Shown: positions 17,314 through 26,258, numbered from the stretch's first letter. The stretch: DNA of 64,000 nucleotides from Pseudomonas shirazensis (GCF_014268785.2 NZ_JABWRD020000001.1:1439001-1503000), one strand, 5' to 3'. A program made the numbers and translations. The notes: generated by a model from the letters alone, not told the origin.

Positions 17314-17978
17314 CAATCCGGCTCCGGCTGAACACGTCCAGCCTTGAGGAAGCACCGTTGTTCGAGCCGCGCCGCCAACTGCCGGCTGTGGGTCACCATC
17401 AACAGGCTGCTACCCGCCTGGGCAACCAGCTCGAGCATCAGTTGCAGGACTTCTTCACTGCTTGCCTCATCGAGGCTGCCGGTGGGCTCGTCGGCCAGCA
17501 CCAGCGCCGGCCGTCCCGCCAACGCACGACCAATCGCCACACGTTGCTGCTGGCCGCCCGACAGCTGCTCGGGGTAGCGCTGCAACAACTCGGTCAGCCC
17601 AAGCCGCTCCGCCATCTGCGCGGTCCAGGCAGGATCGTGGCGCCCGGCCAGGCGGGCTTGAAACGCCAGGTTGGCGGCAACGTCGAGGCTGCTGATCAAG
17701 TTGTATTGCTGGAACACCAGGCCAATGCTGTCGCGGCGCCAGCGTGCCAGCGCCGTTTCGTCTCGCGTATCGAGGGGTAGGTCCTCGATCAGGATCCTGC
17801 CACTGTCGGCCCGATCGAGGCCGGCGAGCAGGTGCAGCAATGTGCTCTTGCCGCTACCGGATTCGCCCATCAGCGCCAGGCTGCTGCCCCGCGCCAGTTG
17901 CAGGTCGACGCCCTGCAGCACAGGCAGAACGCCCTGGGCGGTAGTGAATGACTTGCACAGCTGCTCGACGACCAACAT
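17313..17978 (-). CDS. LolD/MacB-type ABC transporter ATPase
   Basis: A 221-residue ATPase with Walker A GESGSGKST (residues 38-46), Q-loop FQQYNL, signature LSGGQQQRVAIGRAL (139-153), Walker B LVLADEPTGSLD (159-170) and a switch histidine in MVTHS. This subfamily drives FtsX-type permeases by coupling force to periplasmic domains. It is first in the operon ATPase-permease-AttH lipocalin, with direct stop-start overlaps to the next gene. Confidence 0.92.
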   Translation of the reverse strand: MLVVEQLCKSFTTAQGVLPVLQGVDLQLARGSSLALMGESGSGKSTLLHLLAGLDRADSGRILIEDLPLDTRDETALARWRRDSIGLVFQQYNLISSLDVAANLAFQARLAGRHDPAWTAQMAERLGLTELLQRYPEQLSGGQQQRVAIGRALAGRPALVLADEPTGSLDEASSEEVLQLMLELVAQAGSSLLMVTHSRQLAARLEQRCFLKAGRVQPEPD

Positions 17979-18132
17979 CGGTGGGGCTTCCTCTCAGGGT
18001 ACAACGGGCGTTAATCACTAAAAGTCTTAGGCACAGCGTTGCAGCCATAGGTTGCATCGTTCTGCCCTTCAAGGGTAGGCGCGATCGGGGCTAAACTGAG
18101 GCACGAACATCATCAGGCTTACAGGAACCTCC

Positions 18133-18426
18133 ATGGCCCGCACTGCGATACCTGGCTACCACCCATCGTGGTTGCTGCTGATCCTGCTCATCGGCAGCCT
18201 TGCATCGCTGACGGGATGCTCGAACAAATCCAGCGCTACGCGCTATGCCCAAGCAGGCGCAAACTGCTTCGCCAAGGCAGTGCCGACCGCTGGCGAGGGT
18301 GGCCTGGCATGGGGCAACACGTTGAGCGCGGCGCGCAAGAAATCCATGGACAGCTGCATGCGCTATGCGAGCCGTTCAGGCGGTACGCCGAAGACCTGTC
18401 AGGTGGTGATGGCCAAGTGCAAGTGA
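18133..18426 (+). CDS. Small predicted lipoprotein, unknown function
   Basis: 97 residues. A hydrophobic signal (WLLLILLIGSLASLTGC) puts a lipobox cysteine at about residue 29. The mature part, about 68 residues, has four more cysteines (GANCFAKAV, MDSCMRY, KTCQVVMAKC), possibly in disulfides. I do not recognise the family. It is monocistronic, divergent from the ABC operon. The 179 bp to the RIO kinase gene show nothing clear. Confidence 0.7.
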   Translation: MARTAIPGYHPSWLLLILLIGSLASLTGCSNKSSATRYAQAGANCFAKAVPTAGEGGLAWGNTLSAARKKSMDSCMRYASRSGGTPKTCQVVMAKCK

Positions 18427-18605
18427 TGGGTGGCGACTACGAGCGGGCCCGCTAGGTCGGGCTATAAGGTCGGTTAACTCGGTTGGTCGTAAGACCGCCC
18501 GCCCGCAGCCACCATTGCGATTGTGCAGGCATTGCACCTGAACAATCGCGCAATCATGGTCGGCCAGTGGGCAGGCAGCAATCAGGCGAATCTGATAGCC
18601 ACGGG

Positions 18606-19502
18606 TTACTGCAGCCACGGCGGCGGTGGCGGCTCCTCGCTCTTGACCGGCCCACGCTCGGCTTCTTCACGACCGGCACGGCGACGTTCGTCATCCATCC
18701 GCGCCGCTTCGATCTCGCGCAGCACGCCGCCGACATCGGCGTCGTGGTCGTCATCCTCGAACTCGCCGGTCAGCGGGCTATCGGGCAACAATTCCCCGGC
18801 CTCGAACAGCGACCACATCTCACGGGCGTAGCGGGTGTCCTTGAGCTCGGGAGCAAAGCGCCCGAAGTAACCGCTCATGTTCGCCACGTCACGATCGAGC
18901 ATGCTGAAGGCATGGTTGTTGGCGGCAGCATCGACGGCCTGGGGCAAGTCGATGATCACCGGGCCATCCGGGCCGAGCAGGACGTTGAATTCGGACAAGT
19001 CACCGTGCACCAGCCCCGCACAGAGCATCAAGACGATCTGGCGGATCACGAACGCATGGTATTCACGCGCCTGATCCGGCTCCAGGTGCACGTCGTTGAG
19101 GCGTGGCGCGGCGTTGCCGTCGGCATCGACCACCAGCTCCATCAACAGCACGCCGTCCTGGAAGTCGTAGGGCTTGGGCACTCGCACCCCGGCATGCGCC
19201 AGGCGGAACAAGGCGGCCACCTCGGCGTTCTGCCAGGCATCTTCGGCTTCCTTGCGACCGTACTTGGAACCCTTGGCCATGGCCCGCGCCTGGCGGCTGT
19301 TGCGCACCGTGCGCCCTTCCTGGTACTCGGCCGCCTGGCGGAAGCTGCGTTTGTTGGCCTCCTTGTAGACCTTGGCACAACGCACCTGGGTACCGCAGCG
19401 CACCACATACACCGCTGCTTCCTTGCCACTCATCAAGGGCCGCAACACCTCGTCGACCAGACCGTCTTCGATCAGCGGCTCAATACGTTTTGGAGTCTTC
19501 AT
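18606..19502 (-). CDS. RIO-type atypical serine protein kinase
   Basis: A 298-residue protein with RIO1-like kinase signatures: a lysine in CAKVYKEANKRSF near residue 45, RKEAEDAWQNAEVAALFRLAHAGVRVPKPY, the catalytic loop LVHGDLSEFNVLL (HGD-L-x-x-x-N) and metal-binding VIIDLPQAV. The C-terminal tail is acidic, then proline-rich (EEPPPPPW). Bacterial RIO proteins are poorly characterised; some are reported to affect ribosome or stress physiology. The start MKTPKRIEPL at 19500-19502 is taken as the conserved beginning; the frame extends to 19538. The neighbours (proP, lipoprotein) give no clue. Confidence 0.85.
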   Translation of the reverse strand: MKTPKRIEPLIEDGLVDEVLRPLMSGKEAAVYVVRCGTQVRCAKVYKEANKRSFRQAAEYQEGRTVRNSRQARAMAKGSKYGRKEAEDAWQNAEVAALFRLAHAGVRVPKPYDFQDGVLLMELVVDADGNAAPRLNDVHLEPDQAREYHAFVIRQIVLMLCAGLVHGDLSEFNVLLGPDGPVIIDLPQAVDAAANNHAFSMLDRDVANMSGYFGRFAPELKDTRYAREMWSLFEAGELLPDSPLTGEFEDDDHDADVGGVLREIEAARMDDERRRAGREEAERGPVKSEEPPPPPWLQ

Positions 19503-19587
19503 CAGGTTTAATTCAGGGTCCTGTTCTGCCAGACACATGGTTTGCCGGCCATCCTCTCACAGCCTGATCCGACTTGCTCGTTTCGAG

Positions 19588-21090
19588 CTAATCAATACGA
19601 GGATGTTGTTGTACCAAATGCGTGCGTTTGGCCTCAAGTTCAGCAATCTGCTCGTCGATGTCCTCGATTTTTTGCTCAATGTTGTCGTGGTGTTCCTGCA
19701 GCAGCTCACGCGCTTCCTCGATGTCCGAGGCGGCGGGCGCAGCGCCGCGCAATGGCTGATTGGCAGTTTCTTTCATGGTGATACCGGTGATAAGGCCGAT
19801 CAGGGCAATGACCATCAGGTAGTAAGCCGGCATGTACAGGTTGTTGGTGCTTTCTACCAGCCAGGCGGCGATGGTCGGGGTCAGGCCGGCGATCAGCACA
19901 GAAATATTGAAGGCACTGGCCAGCGCGCTGTAGCGAATGTGCGTCGGGAACATCGCCGGCAGCGTCGAAGCCATCACCCCGATAAAGAAGTTGAGCAGCA
20001 CCGCCAGCATCAGCAAACCGGCGAAGATCAGCCCGAGCACACCGCTGGTGATCAGCATGAAGGCCGGGATGGCCAGTGCGAACAAGCCGATGCTGCCGCA
20101 CAGGATGAACGGGCGGCGGCCGTATTTATCGCTGAGGAAGCCGATCAAAGGCTGCACGAAGAGCATTCCCACCATGATCGCGATGATGATCAGCACCCCG
20201 CGGCTCTCGCTGTAATGCAGGTTGTGCGACAGGTAGCTGGGCATGTACGTCAGCAGCATGTAATAGGTGACGTTGGTGGCGATGACTACGCCTACGCAGG
20301 TCAGCAGGCTGCGCCAGTGCTTGGTAGCCACCTCCTTGAACGACACCTTGGGACCGCCAGCCAGGCCTTCGCGATCGCCCTGCTCGAGCTTGTCGACATG
20401 CTGCTGGAAGGCGGGGGTCTCTTCCAGCGCATGGCGCAGGTACAGGCCGATCATGCCCAGCGGCAGCGCCAGCAGAAACGGCACCCGCCAGCCCCACTCC
20501 TGGAACCTCTCTTCACCGATCATGGCCGAGATGAACACCACCAGGCCGGCGCCGGCAACAAAGCCTGCGATCGAGCCGAAGTCGAGCCAACTGCCGAGGA
20601 AGCCGCGCTTGCGGTCCGGGGCGTACTCGGCGACGAAAATCGAGGCACCGGTGTATTCACCCCCCACCGAGAAGCCCTGGGCCATCTTGCACAGCAGTAG
20701 CAGGATGGGCGCCCAGATGCCAATCGCGGCATAGGACGGAATCAAGCCAATGGCGAAGGTGCTCAGGGACATGATCACAATGGTGGCGGCGAGGACCTTC
20801 TGCCTGCCGTATTTGTCACCGAGGGCGCCGAAGAACAGCCCGCCCAGGGGCCGGATCAGGAACGGCACCGAGAACGTACCCAACGCTGCGATCATCTGTA
20901 CGCTGGGGTCAGCGCCGGGGAAAAAGACCTTGCCGAGCACATAGGCGACAAAGCCGTAGACGCCGAAGTCGAACCACTCCATGGCGTTGCCAAGCGCTGC
21001 GGCGGTGATCGCCTTGCGCATCTTGGCGTCGTCAACAATGGTGATGTCTTTCAAGCCGATCGGCTTGACGCTTTTTTTGCGTGATTTCAT
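19588..21090 (-). CDS. proP: ProP-type proline/glycine betaine MFS symporter
   Basis: A 500-residue, 12-segment MFS transporter. The features match ProP: ALGNAMEWFDFGVYGFVAYVLG, RPLGGLFFGALGDKYGRQKVL, GGEYTGASIFVAEYAPDRKRGFLGSWLDFGS and, after the last helix, a C-terminal coiled coil (DIEEARELLQEHHDNIEQKIEDIDEQIAELEAKR). In E. coli this type of coiled coil tunes osmotic activation. It imports proline, betaine or similar osmoprotectants with protons. The start ATG is taken at 21088-21090, and the frame is open to 21132. Confidence 0.92.
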   Translation of the reverse strand: MKSRKKSVKPIGLKDITIVDDAKMRKAITAAALGNAMEWFDFGVYGFVAYVLGKVFFPGADPSVQMIAALGTFSVPFLIRPLGGLFFGALGDKYGRQKVLAATIVIMSLSTFAIGLIPSYAAIGIWAPILLLLCKMAQGFSVGGEYTGASIFVAEYAPDRKRGFLGSWLDFGSIAGFVAGAGLVVFISAMIGEERFQEWGWRVPFLLALPLGMIGLYLRHALEETPAFQQHVDKLEQGDREGLAGGPKVSFKEVATKHWRSLLTCVGVVIATNVTYYMLLTYMPSYLSHNLHYSESRGVLIIIAIMVGMLFVQPLIGFLSDKYGRRPFILCGSIGLFALAIPAFMLITSGVLGLIFAGLLMLAVLLNFFIGVMASTLPAMFPTHIRYSALASAFNISVLIAGLTPTIAAWLVESTNNLYMPAYYLMVIALIGLITGITMKETANQPLRGAAPAASDIEEARELLQEHHDNIEQKIEDIDEQIAELEAKRTHLVQQHPRID

Positions 21091-21217
21091 ATCTGCCACT
21101 CTGTTACTGACGTGTCCATTACCGGTTGCCATTGTTTTAATGGCCAGGCTCTAAGGCATCAGATACAAAGGGTTACGAAAAAATTCACTGAGCGCCGACA
21201 TTTTTCGCGCTAACAAA

Positions 21218-21254
21218 CAGGCCATCTGCGCTGAGGCTCCACGCAGATGGCCTG
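21218..21254 (-). terminator. Strong hairpin downstream of the sugar dehydrogenase
   Basis: CAGGCCATCTGCG (21218-21230) and CGCAGATGGCCTG (21242-21254) form a perfect 13-bp stem with an 11-base loop. On the minus strand it is followed by TTTGTT. It sits directly after the stop of the minus-strand dehydrogenase gene. Confidence 0.8.
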
Positions 21255-21275
21255 GTATTGGTGATCAGCGCAGCA

Positions 21276-22568
21276 TTACTGACTGCGCGTTACCCGCCAA
21301 ATGGTGTTGGCGAGGTCGTCGGCGATGATCAGCGCCCCACGCGGATCCACCGTCACACCCACCGGACGACCGCGGGTCTTGCCATCTTCACCACGGAAGC
21401 CGGTGGCAAAGTCGATCGGCTCGCCGGCCGGCTTGCCATTGCTGAACGGCACGAAGATCACCTTGTAGCCCACCGGATTCGGTCGGTTCCAGCTACCGTG
21501 CTCGCCGACGAACGCGCCCTCGGCAAACTGCGCGCCCATGGCCGCCACCGAAAAATCAACGCCCAGAGCAGCGACGTGGGAGCCGAGGCTGTAATCCGGC
21601 TTGATCGCCGCAGCGACTTTCTCGGGGTTCTGCGGCTGCGCACGGGGGTCGACGTTCTGCCCCCAGTAGCTATAGGGCCAGCCGTAGAAGCCCCCCGCTT
21701 TGACTGAGGTTAGGTAGTCAGGCACCAGGTCAGGGCCAAGCTCATCGCGCTCGTTGACAACAGCCCACAGTTCACCGCTGGTGGGTTCGATGCTCAGCGC
21801 AGTCGGGTTACGCAGGCCAGTCGCATAGGGCTTGTGCGCGCCGGTCTGGGCGTCGATCTGCCAGACCATGGCCCGATCGATTTCGACCTCCATGCCGCGC
21901 TCGGTAATATTGCTGTTGGAGCCGATGCCGACGTACAGGTAGCGCCCGTCGGGGCTGATCGTCAGCGCCTTGGTCCAGTGGTGGTTGATCTCGGCCGGCA
22001 GGTCGCTGACCTTACTGGGCGGCCCACTGGCCTTGGTCTGGCCATCCGCGTAGTCAAAGCGCACCAGCGCATCCTGATTGGCCACGTACACGCTGCCCTC
22101 GAAGTAGGCCAGGCCATAGGGTGCGTTGAGGCCTTCGGCGAACACCGTTTTCACTTCGTACTTGCCGTCCCCTTCAGCGTCACGCAGCAAGGTCAGGCGG
22201 TTACCGCCCTTGACCTGGGTATTGCCCTTGGCCTTGATAGAGCTGGCGATGACGTCCTTGGGCTTGAGTTTGGCCGCACTGCCGCCGCGCCCTTCCGCTA
22301 CCAGAATATCGCCGTTGGGCAGCACCAGCGTCTGCCGCGGGATCTTCAGGTCAGTGGCAATCGCAGTGACGTTGAAGCCCTGCGGTACGGTTGGCTTGAG
22401 ATCGCCCCAGGCGGTCGGCTCGGCGATTTTCATGCTCGGCAACAGGCCGCGCTGCTGATCAGGCAGTTTCGGGTTGGCGCCGTAGGTTTGCGTGGCGTCG
22501 CCTTCGCCACCGCAGGCGCTGAGCAGCAGCGCCATACTCAAGGCTGTCAATGCATGTACGCGGTTCAT
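21276..22568 (-). CDS. PQQ-dependent sugar dehydrogenase-like beta-propeller lipoprotein
   Basis: A 430-residue protein with a lipobox (MALLLSACG, cysteine 19) and a six-bladed propeller of the soluble glucose/L-sorbosone dehydrogenase family. Marks are IATDLKIPRQTLVLPNGDILVAEGRGG, GLNAPYGLAY, HHWTKALTISPDGRYLYVGIGSNSN, GLRNPTALSIEP and GVTVDPRGALIIADDLANTIWRV. Relatives oxidise aldoses with PQQ; the true substrate here is unknown. GGAGGTG precedes the ATG at 22566-22568, which overlaps the stop of the DUF2231 gene (ATGA), so the two form an operon. The DUF2231 protein may be the membrane electron acceptor or anchor. Confidence 0.85.
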   Translation of the reverse strand: MNRVHALTALSMALLLSACGGEGDATQTYGANPKLPDQQRGLLPSMKIAEPTAWGDLKPTVPQGFNVTAIATDLKIPRQTLVLPNGDILVAEGRGGSAAKLKPKDVIASSIKAKGNTQVKGGNRLTLLRDAEGDGKYEVKTVFAEGLNAPYGLAYFEGSVYVANQDALVRFDYADGQTKASGPPSKVSDLPAEINHHWTKALTISPDGRYLYVGIGSNSNITERGMEVEIDRAMVWQIDAQTGAHKPYATGLRNPTALSIEPTSGELWAVVNERDELGPDLVPDYLTSVKAGGFYGWPYSYWGQNVDPRAQPQNPEKVAAAIKPDYSLGSHVAALGVDFSVAAMGAQFAEGAFVGEHGSWNRPNPVGYKVIFVPFSNGKPAGEPIDFATGFRGEDGKTRGRPVGVTVDPRGALIIADDLANTIWRVTRSQ

Positions 22569-22987
22569 CGCACACCTCCGGAGCGCAGATTGGTCAGGCC
22601 GAGGCCGGTTGCGATGCACGCCAACGCACTGACGATGACCGACAACACCAGCCCCGACGGCATCACGGCCCAGGCATCCTTGGCATGCTCAAAGGCGTTC
22701 ATCAGGCCCAGCAGCCAGGTAGCCAGCAGCAGCACGAAGTACACCACTGGGCGCCCGCCCTTGTGCTCGGCGCGGATCAGATTGACCAGGGCAAACAGCA
22801 ATGCCAATCCGCAGAACAGCAAGCCACCGGCAATCAGCCAGGCAGCAAAGTTGGCCCATTGAATCTGGTAGCTTTGGTAATAGGCGATGTCACTGAGCAA
22901 GGCGCCGAGAAACAGCGGCACGGTACCGGCCAGCAGGGTCGCGTGCAGCGCTCCTGGCCGGCAGCGATAGAGGGTTGAGTCGTTCAC
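22565..22987 (-). CDS. DUF2231-type membrane protein
   Basis: 140 residues with four hydrophobic segments (LHATLLAGTVPLFLGALLSDIAYY, FAAWLIAGGLLFCGLALLFALVNLI, VVYFVLLLATWLLGLMNAFEH and GLVLSVIVSALACIATGLGLTNL). The short histidine-containing start and four helices match DUF2231. AAGGAG lies six bases before the GTG at 22985-22987, which is preferred to upstream starts in the open frame to 23065. It is translationally coupled to the PQQ-type dehydrogenase. A role in electron transfer to or from that enzyme is only inferred. Confidence 0.8.
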   Translation of the reverse strand: MNDSTLYRCRPGALHATLLAGTVPLFLGALLSDIAYYQSYQIQWANFAAWLIAGGLLFCGLALLFALVNLIRAEHKGGRPVVYFVLLLATWLLGLMNAFEHAKDAWAVMPSGLVLSVIVSALACIATGLGLTNLRSGGVR

Positions 22988-23149
22988 GGTGGCTCCTTTC
23001 ATCGATCCAGAGGTCCCTCCCTGCACAGACTGCGCCTGGAGGCCTAATGAAGATCGCTCGGCCAAAGCGATAGTTCAGCGCGATTGCAGACAGGGCTGTA
23101 ATCTGGCCGCTACCCGTTTGCTGAGCGGTGCCGGTTGAGGACTAGAGTT

Positions 23150-23329
23150 TTGGGCAAAGACGCTGACAACCCGTGCATATCCAAATGCCAGATCCGCGAC
23201 GAAGTTTGTCTGGGCTGCGGGCGCAGCAAAGACGATATTCGCAAGTGGAAGAAGATGAAGAAGAGCGAGCGCATCGAGGCTGTGCAAAAGGCCAAGGCGC
23301 GTTTGAAGGCAAAGAAAGGCAAAAAATAA
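23150..23329 (+). CDS. DUF1289 small cysteine protein
   Basis: 59 residues (TTG start at 23150 with AGGA upstream; a further TTG lies at 23135). The DUF1289 signature NPCISKCQIRDEVCLGCGRSKDDIRKW, with four cysteines, is followed by a strongly basic tail (KKMKKSERIEAVQKAKARLKAKKGKK). Four cysteines spaced this way could bind a metal. Function is not established. It ends at a strong terminator shared with the convergent YcaO gene. Confidence 0.85.
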   Translation: MGKDADNPCISKCQIRDEVCLGCGRSKDDIRKWKKMKKSERIEAVQKAKARLKAKKGKK

Positions 23330-23350
23330 GGGGGCTGTGGCAGCCCCCTT
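23328..23350. terminator. Bidirectional terminator between DUF1289 and OsmC-YcaO genes
   Basis: AAGGGGGCTG (23328-23337), a three-base loop TGG, and CAGCCCCCTT (23341-23350) make a perfect 10-bp stem. An A-run precedes it on the plus strand, so it gives a U-tract for the minus-strand gene. Confidence 0.85.
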
Positions 23351-23361
23351 GGTGTATCTGC

Positions 23362-25557
23362 CTAGCCGGCGAACTTGGCTCGCGCGGCATGCAACTTCTT
23401 GTAGCTGTCGACCAGCCGCAGATGCCGATCAAGCCCCTCCAGTTTCATGCTGGTCGGCGTCAAGCCATGGAAGCGCACACTGCCCTCGACCGAGCCCACG
23501 ACCGCATCCATCCGCGCATTGCCGAACATGCGGCGCAAGTTGACCTCGTAGTCGGCCAGTTCCAGTTCATCATCGAGCACTACTTCCAGCACCACGTTGA
23601 GCGCCTGATAGAACAGGCCGCGGTCAACGGTGTTGTCGTTGAACTGCAGGAACGCTTCTACCAGTTCCTTGGCTTCGTCGAAGCGCTTCAAGGCGAGCTT
23701 GATCAGCAGCTTCAATTCCAGAATGGTCAACTGGCCCCACACCGTGTTGTCGTCGAACTCGACACCGATCAAGGTGGTGATGTCGGTGTATTCATCCACT
23801 TCGCAGTTATCCAGACGCTTGACCAGTGCCTTCAGGCTGCGATCGTCCAGGCGGTGCAGGTTGAGGATGTCTTCGCGGAACAGCAGCGCCTTGTTGGTGT
23901 TATCCCAAATCAGGTCTTCAACCGGATAGATCTCGGAATAGTCCGGCACCAGGATACGGCAGGCCTTGGCGCCAAGGTGCTCGTACACGGCCATGTACAC
24001 TTCCTTGCCCAGCGATTCGAGGATGCCGAACAGGGTTGCAGCCTCTTCCTCGTTGGAGCTTTCCCCTTCACCAGAGAAGTCCCACTCAACGAATTCAAAG
24101 TCGGCCTTGGCACTGAAGAAGCGCCATGAGACGACACCGCTGGAGTCGATGAAGTGCTCGACGAAGTTGTTCGGCTCGGTCACTGCGTGGCTCTCGAACG
24201 TCGGCTGCGGCAGGTCATTGAGACCTTCGAAGCTGCGTCCTTGAAGCAACTCGGTGAGGCTGCGCTCAAGCGCGACTTCCAGGCTTGGGTGCGCGCCGAA
24301 CGAGGCGAACACGCCGCCGGTGCGCGGGTTCATTAAGGTCACACACATGACCGGGAATTCGCCGCCCAGCGAGGCATCCTTGACCAGCACCGGGAAGCCC
24401 TGTTCTTCAAGCCCCTTGATCCCGGCGAGGATGGCCGGGTATTTGGCCAGCACATCCTCAGGAACATCCGGCAGGGCCAGTTCACCCTCAAGAATTTCCC
24501 GTTTTACCGCACGCTCGAAAATCTCTGACAGGCACTGCACCTGCGCCTCGGCCAGAGTGTTGCCGGCGCTCATGCCGTTGCTCAGGTACAGGTTTTCGAT
24601 CAGGTTGGAGGGGAAGTACACCACATCACCGTCGGACTGGCGTATGAACGGCAGCGAACAAATGCCGCGCTTTACATTGCCCGAGTTGGTGTCGTACAGG
24701 TGCGAGCCGCGCAGTTCGCCGTCGGGGTTGTAGATCTCGAGGCAGTACTCATCAAGGATCTCGGCAGGCAAGGCGTCCTTGCTGCCGGGTTTGAACCAGC
24801 GCTCGTCCGGGTAATGCACGAACTCGGCGCTGGCAATGTCTTCGCCCCAGAACTGATCGTTATAGAAGAAGTTGCAGTTGAGGCGTTCGATGAACTCGCC
24901 CAGCGCCGAAGCCAGGGCTCCTTCCTTGGTGGCGCCCTTGCCGTTGGTAAAGCACATGGGCGAATGCGCATCGCGCACATGCAATGACCAGACGTTGGGC
25001 ACGATATTGCGCCACGAGGCGATTTCGATCTTCATCCCAAGGCCCGCGAGGATGCCCGACATGTTGGCAATGGTCTGCTCCAGTGGCAGGTCCTTGCCAG
25101 CGATGTACGTGCTTGCCTGCGGATCGCTGTCGAGCATCAACAAGGCTTGCGCATCAGCATCCAGGTTAGCCACCTGTTCGATGACGAACTCTGGGCCGGC
25201 CTGTACCACCTTCTTCACCGTGCAACGGTCGATCGAACGCAGGATGCCCTGGCGGTCTTTGTCGGAGATATCAGCCGGCAGTTCGACCTGGATCTTGAAG
25301 ATCTGGTTGTAGCGGTTTTCCGGATCGACGATGTTGTTTTGCGAAAGGCGAATGTTGTCGGTGGGGATGTTGCGCGTTTCGCAGTACAACTTTACGAAGT
25401 AAGCCGCACACAACGCCGACGAAGCCAGGAAGTAGTCGAACGGGCCCGGCGCCGAGCCATCGCCCTTGTAGCGAATGGGCTGATCGGCGACCACCGTGAA
25501 ATCATCGAACTTGGCTTCAAGTCGGAGGTTGTCGAGAAAGTTAACCTTGATTTCCAT
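23362..25557 (-). CDS. ycaO: OsmC-domain / YcaO-domain fusion protein
   Basis: A 731-residue protein. Residues 1-140 are OsmC-like (IRYKGDGSAPGPFDYFLASSALCAAYFVKLYCE), and 165-560 hold the YcaO fold. The ATP-binding glutamate motifs are visible in GALASALGEFIERLNCNFF and AQVQCLSEIFERAVKREILEGELALP. The C-terminal 150 residues are helical. E. coli YcaO is linked to beta-methylthiolation of ribosomal protein S12, and other YcaO enzymes activate backbone amides with ATP. No precursor peptide or partner gene is next to it, so an S12-type housekeeping role is more likely than a peptide-antibiotic role. Confidence 0.88.
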   Translation of the reverse strand: MEIKVNFLDNLRLEAKFDDFTVVADQPIRYKGDGSAPGPFDYFLASSALCAAYFVKLYCETRNIPTDNIRLSQNNIVDPENRYNQIFKIQVELPADISDKDRQGILRSIDRCTVKKVVQAGPEFVIEQVANLDADAQALLMLDSDPQASTYIAGKDLPLEQTIANMSGILAGLGMKIEIASWRNIVPNVWSLHVRDAHSPMCFTNGKGATKEGALASALGEFIERLNCNFFYNDQFWGEDIASAEFVHYPDERWFKPGSKDALPAEILDEYCLEIYNPDGELRGSHLYDTNSGNVKRGICSLPFIRQSDGDVVYFPSNLIENLYLSNGMSAGNTLAEAQVQCLSEIFERAVKREILEGELALPDVPEDVLAKYPAILAGIKGLEEQGFPVLVKDASLGGEFPVMCVTLMNPRTGGVFASFGAHPSLEVALERSLTELLQGRSFEGLNDLPQPTFESHAVTEPNNFVEHFIDSSGVVSWRFFSAKADFEFVEWDFSGEGESSNEEEAATLFGILESLGKEVYMAVYEHLGAKACRILVPDYSEIYPVEDLIWDNTNKALLFREDILNLHRLDDRSLKALVKRLDNCEVDEYTDITTLIGVEFDDNTVWGQLTILELKLLIKLALKRFDEAKELVEAFLQFNDNTVDRGLFYQALNVVLEVVLDDELELADYEVNLRRMFGNARMDAVVGSVEGSVRFHGLTPTSMKLEGLDRHLRLVDSYKKLHAARAKFAG

Positions 25558-25688
25558 GCGGGATTACCATGATAAAGCGAAACGAAATGGCCGCCATTAT
25601 CCGGATTTTTGTCGCGCAAGTCTTTGCCGATCAGCGCGGCGTACTTGTTGCAGCCTCTGGCGTGCTTGCTTAGCGTCAAGGCCGCTCA

Positions 25689-25707
25689 TAAAATGATAAT
25701 GACTCCC
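25689..25707. promoter_or_regulatory. Candidate Fur box upstream of fecI
   Basis: TAAAATGATAATGACTCCC matches 13 of 19 positions of the Fur consensus, including an unbroken TGATAAT core at 25694-25700. It lies about 20 bases before the sigma factor start, where Fur-iron would repress under iron sufficiency. Confidence 0.7.
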
Positions 25708-25727
25708 AATTGCGCTTCGAGCCTTTT

Positions 25728-26258
25728 ATGACCTCCAGCCAACGCCCGCTGACCCGTCAGGTGCAGCGCCTTTACCAGGAACATCAGCGTTGGCTGTTGA
25801 GCTGGCTGCGCCCGCGCGTCGACTGCCGTGAGCTTGCCGCAGACCTGGTGCAGGATGTGTTCATTCGGGTGCTCAGTGCCAAGGATGCACAGAATCAGCT
25901 TGAGGCAGTGCGCGAACCCAAGAGTTACCTGGCGACCATCGCCCGCCGCCTGATGATCGACCATTTTCGCCGGGCTCGGCTCGAACGCGCCTGGCTGCAG
26001 GCCCTGGCCGAGCAACCCGAGGCGGTCAGCATCAGCGAAGAAACCCGCGCAATCCTCCTCGAAAGCCTGTGCGAACTGGATGCGATGCTTGCCGGCCTGG
26101 GCCCAAACGTGCGCCAGGCGTTTTTGCTGTCGCAACTCGACGGCATGAGCTACAAGCTGATTGCAGAGCAATTGCAGGTTTCGGTGGTGACGGTTACCCG
26201 CTATATAGCCAAGGCCACCCAGCATTGCGTGCTGTTCAGCTTGGGCGCCGAACGCTGA
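25728..26258 (+). CDS. FecI-type ECF sigma factor (iron starvation class)
   Basis: A 176-residue sigma-70 family protein with region 2 (LYQEHQRWLLSWL...AADLVQDVFIRVL...PKSYLATIARRLMIDHFRRARLE) and region 4 (LPG-type segment AGLGPNVRQAFLLSQLDGMSYKLIAEQLQVSVVTVTRYIAKA). FecI-type factors direct transcription of TonB-dependent siderophore receptor genes. A Fur box sits just upstream. The ATG at 25728 is chosen over an earlier one at 25710. It overlaps fecR as TGATG. No receptor gene follows, so its target lies elsewhere. Confidence 0.9.
   Translation: MTSSQRPLTRQVQRLYQEHQRWLLSWLRPRVDCRELAADLVQDVFIRVLSAKDAQNQLEAVREPKSYLATIARRLMIDHFRRARLERAWLQALAEQPEAVSISEETRAILLESLCELDAMLAGLGPNVRQAFLLSQLDGMSYKLIAEQLQVSVVTVTRYIAKATQHCVLFSLGAER

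Noticed and set aside
19372..20700. A 442-codon plus-strand open frame opposite proP
   Set aside because: His/Gln-rich mirror of an MFS gene, no domain.
23362..25557. YcaO as a ribosomally made peptide-antibiotic enzyme
   Set aside because: No precursor peptide, dehydrogenase, protease or exporter gene is adjacent. The OsmC fusion and neighbours point to a housekeeping role.
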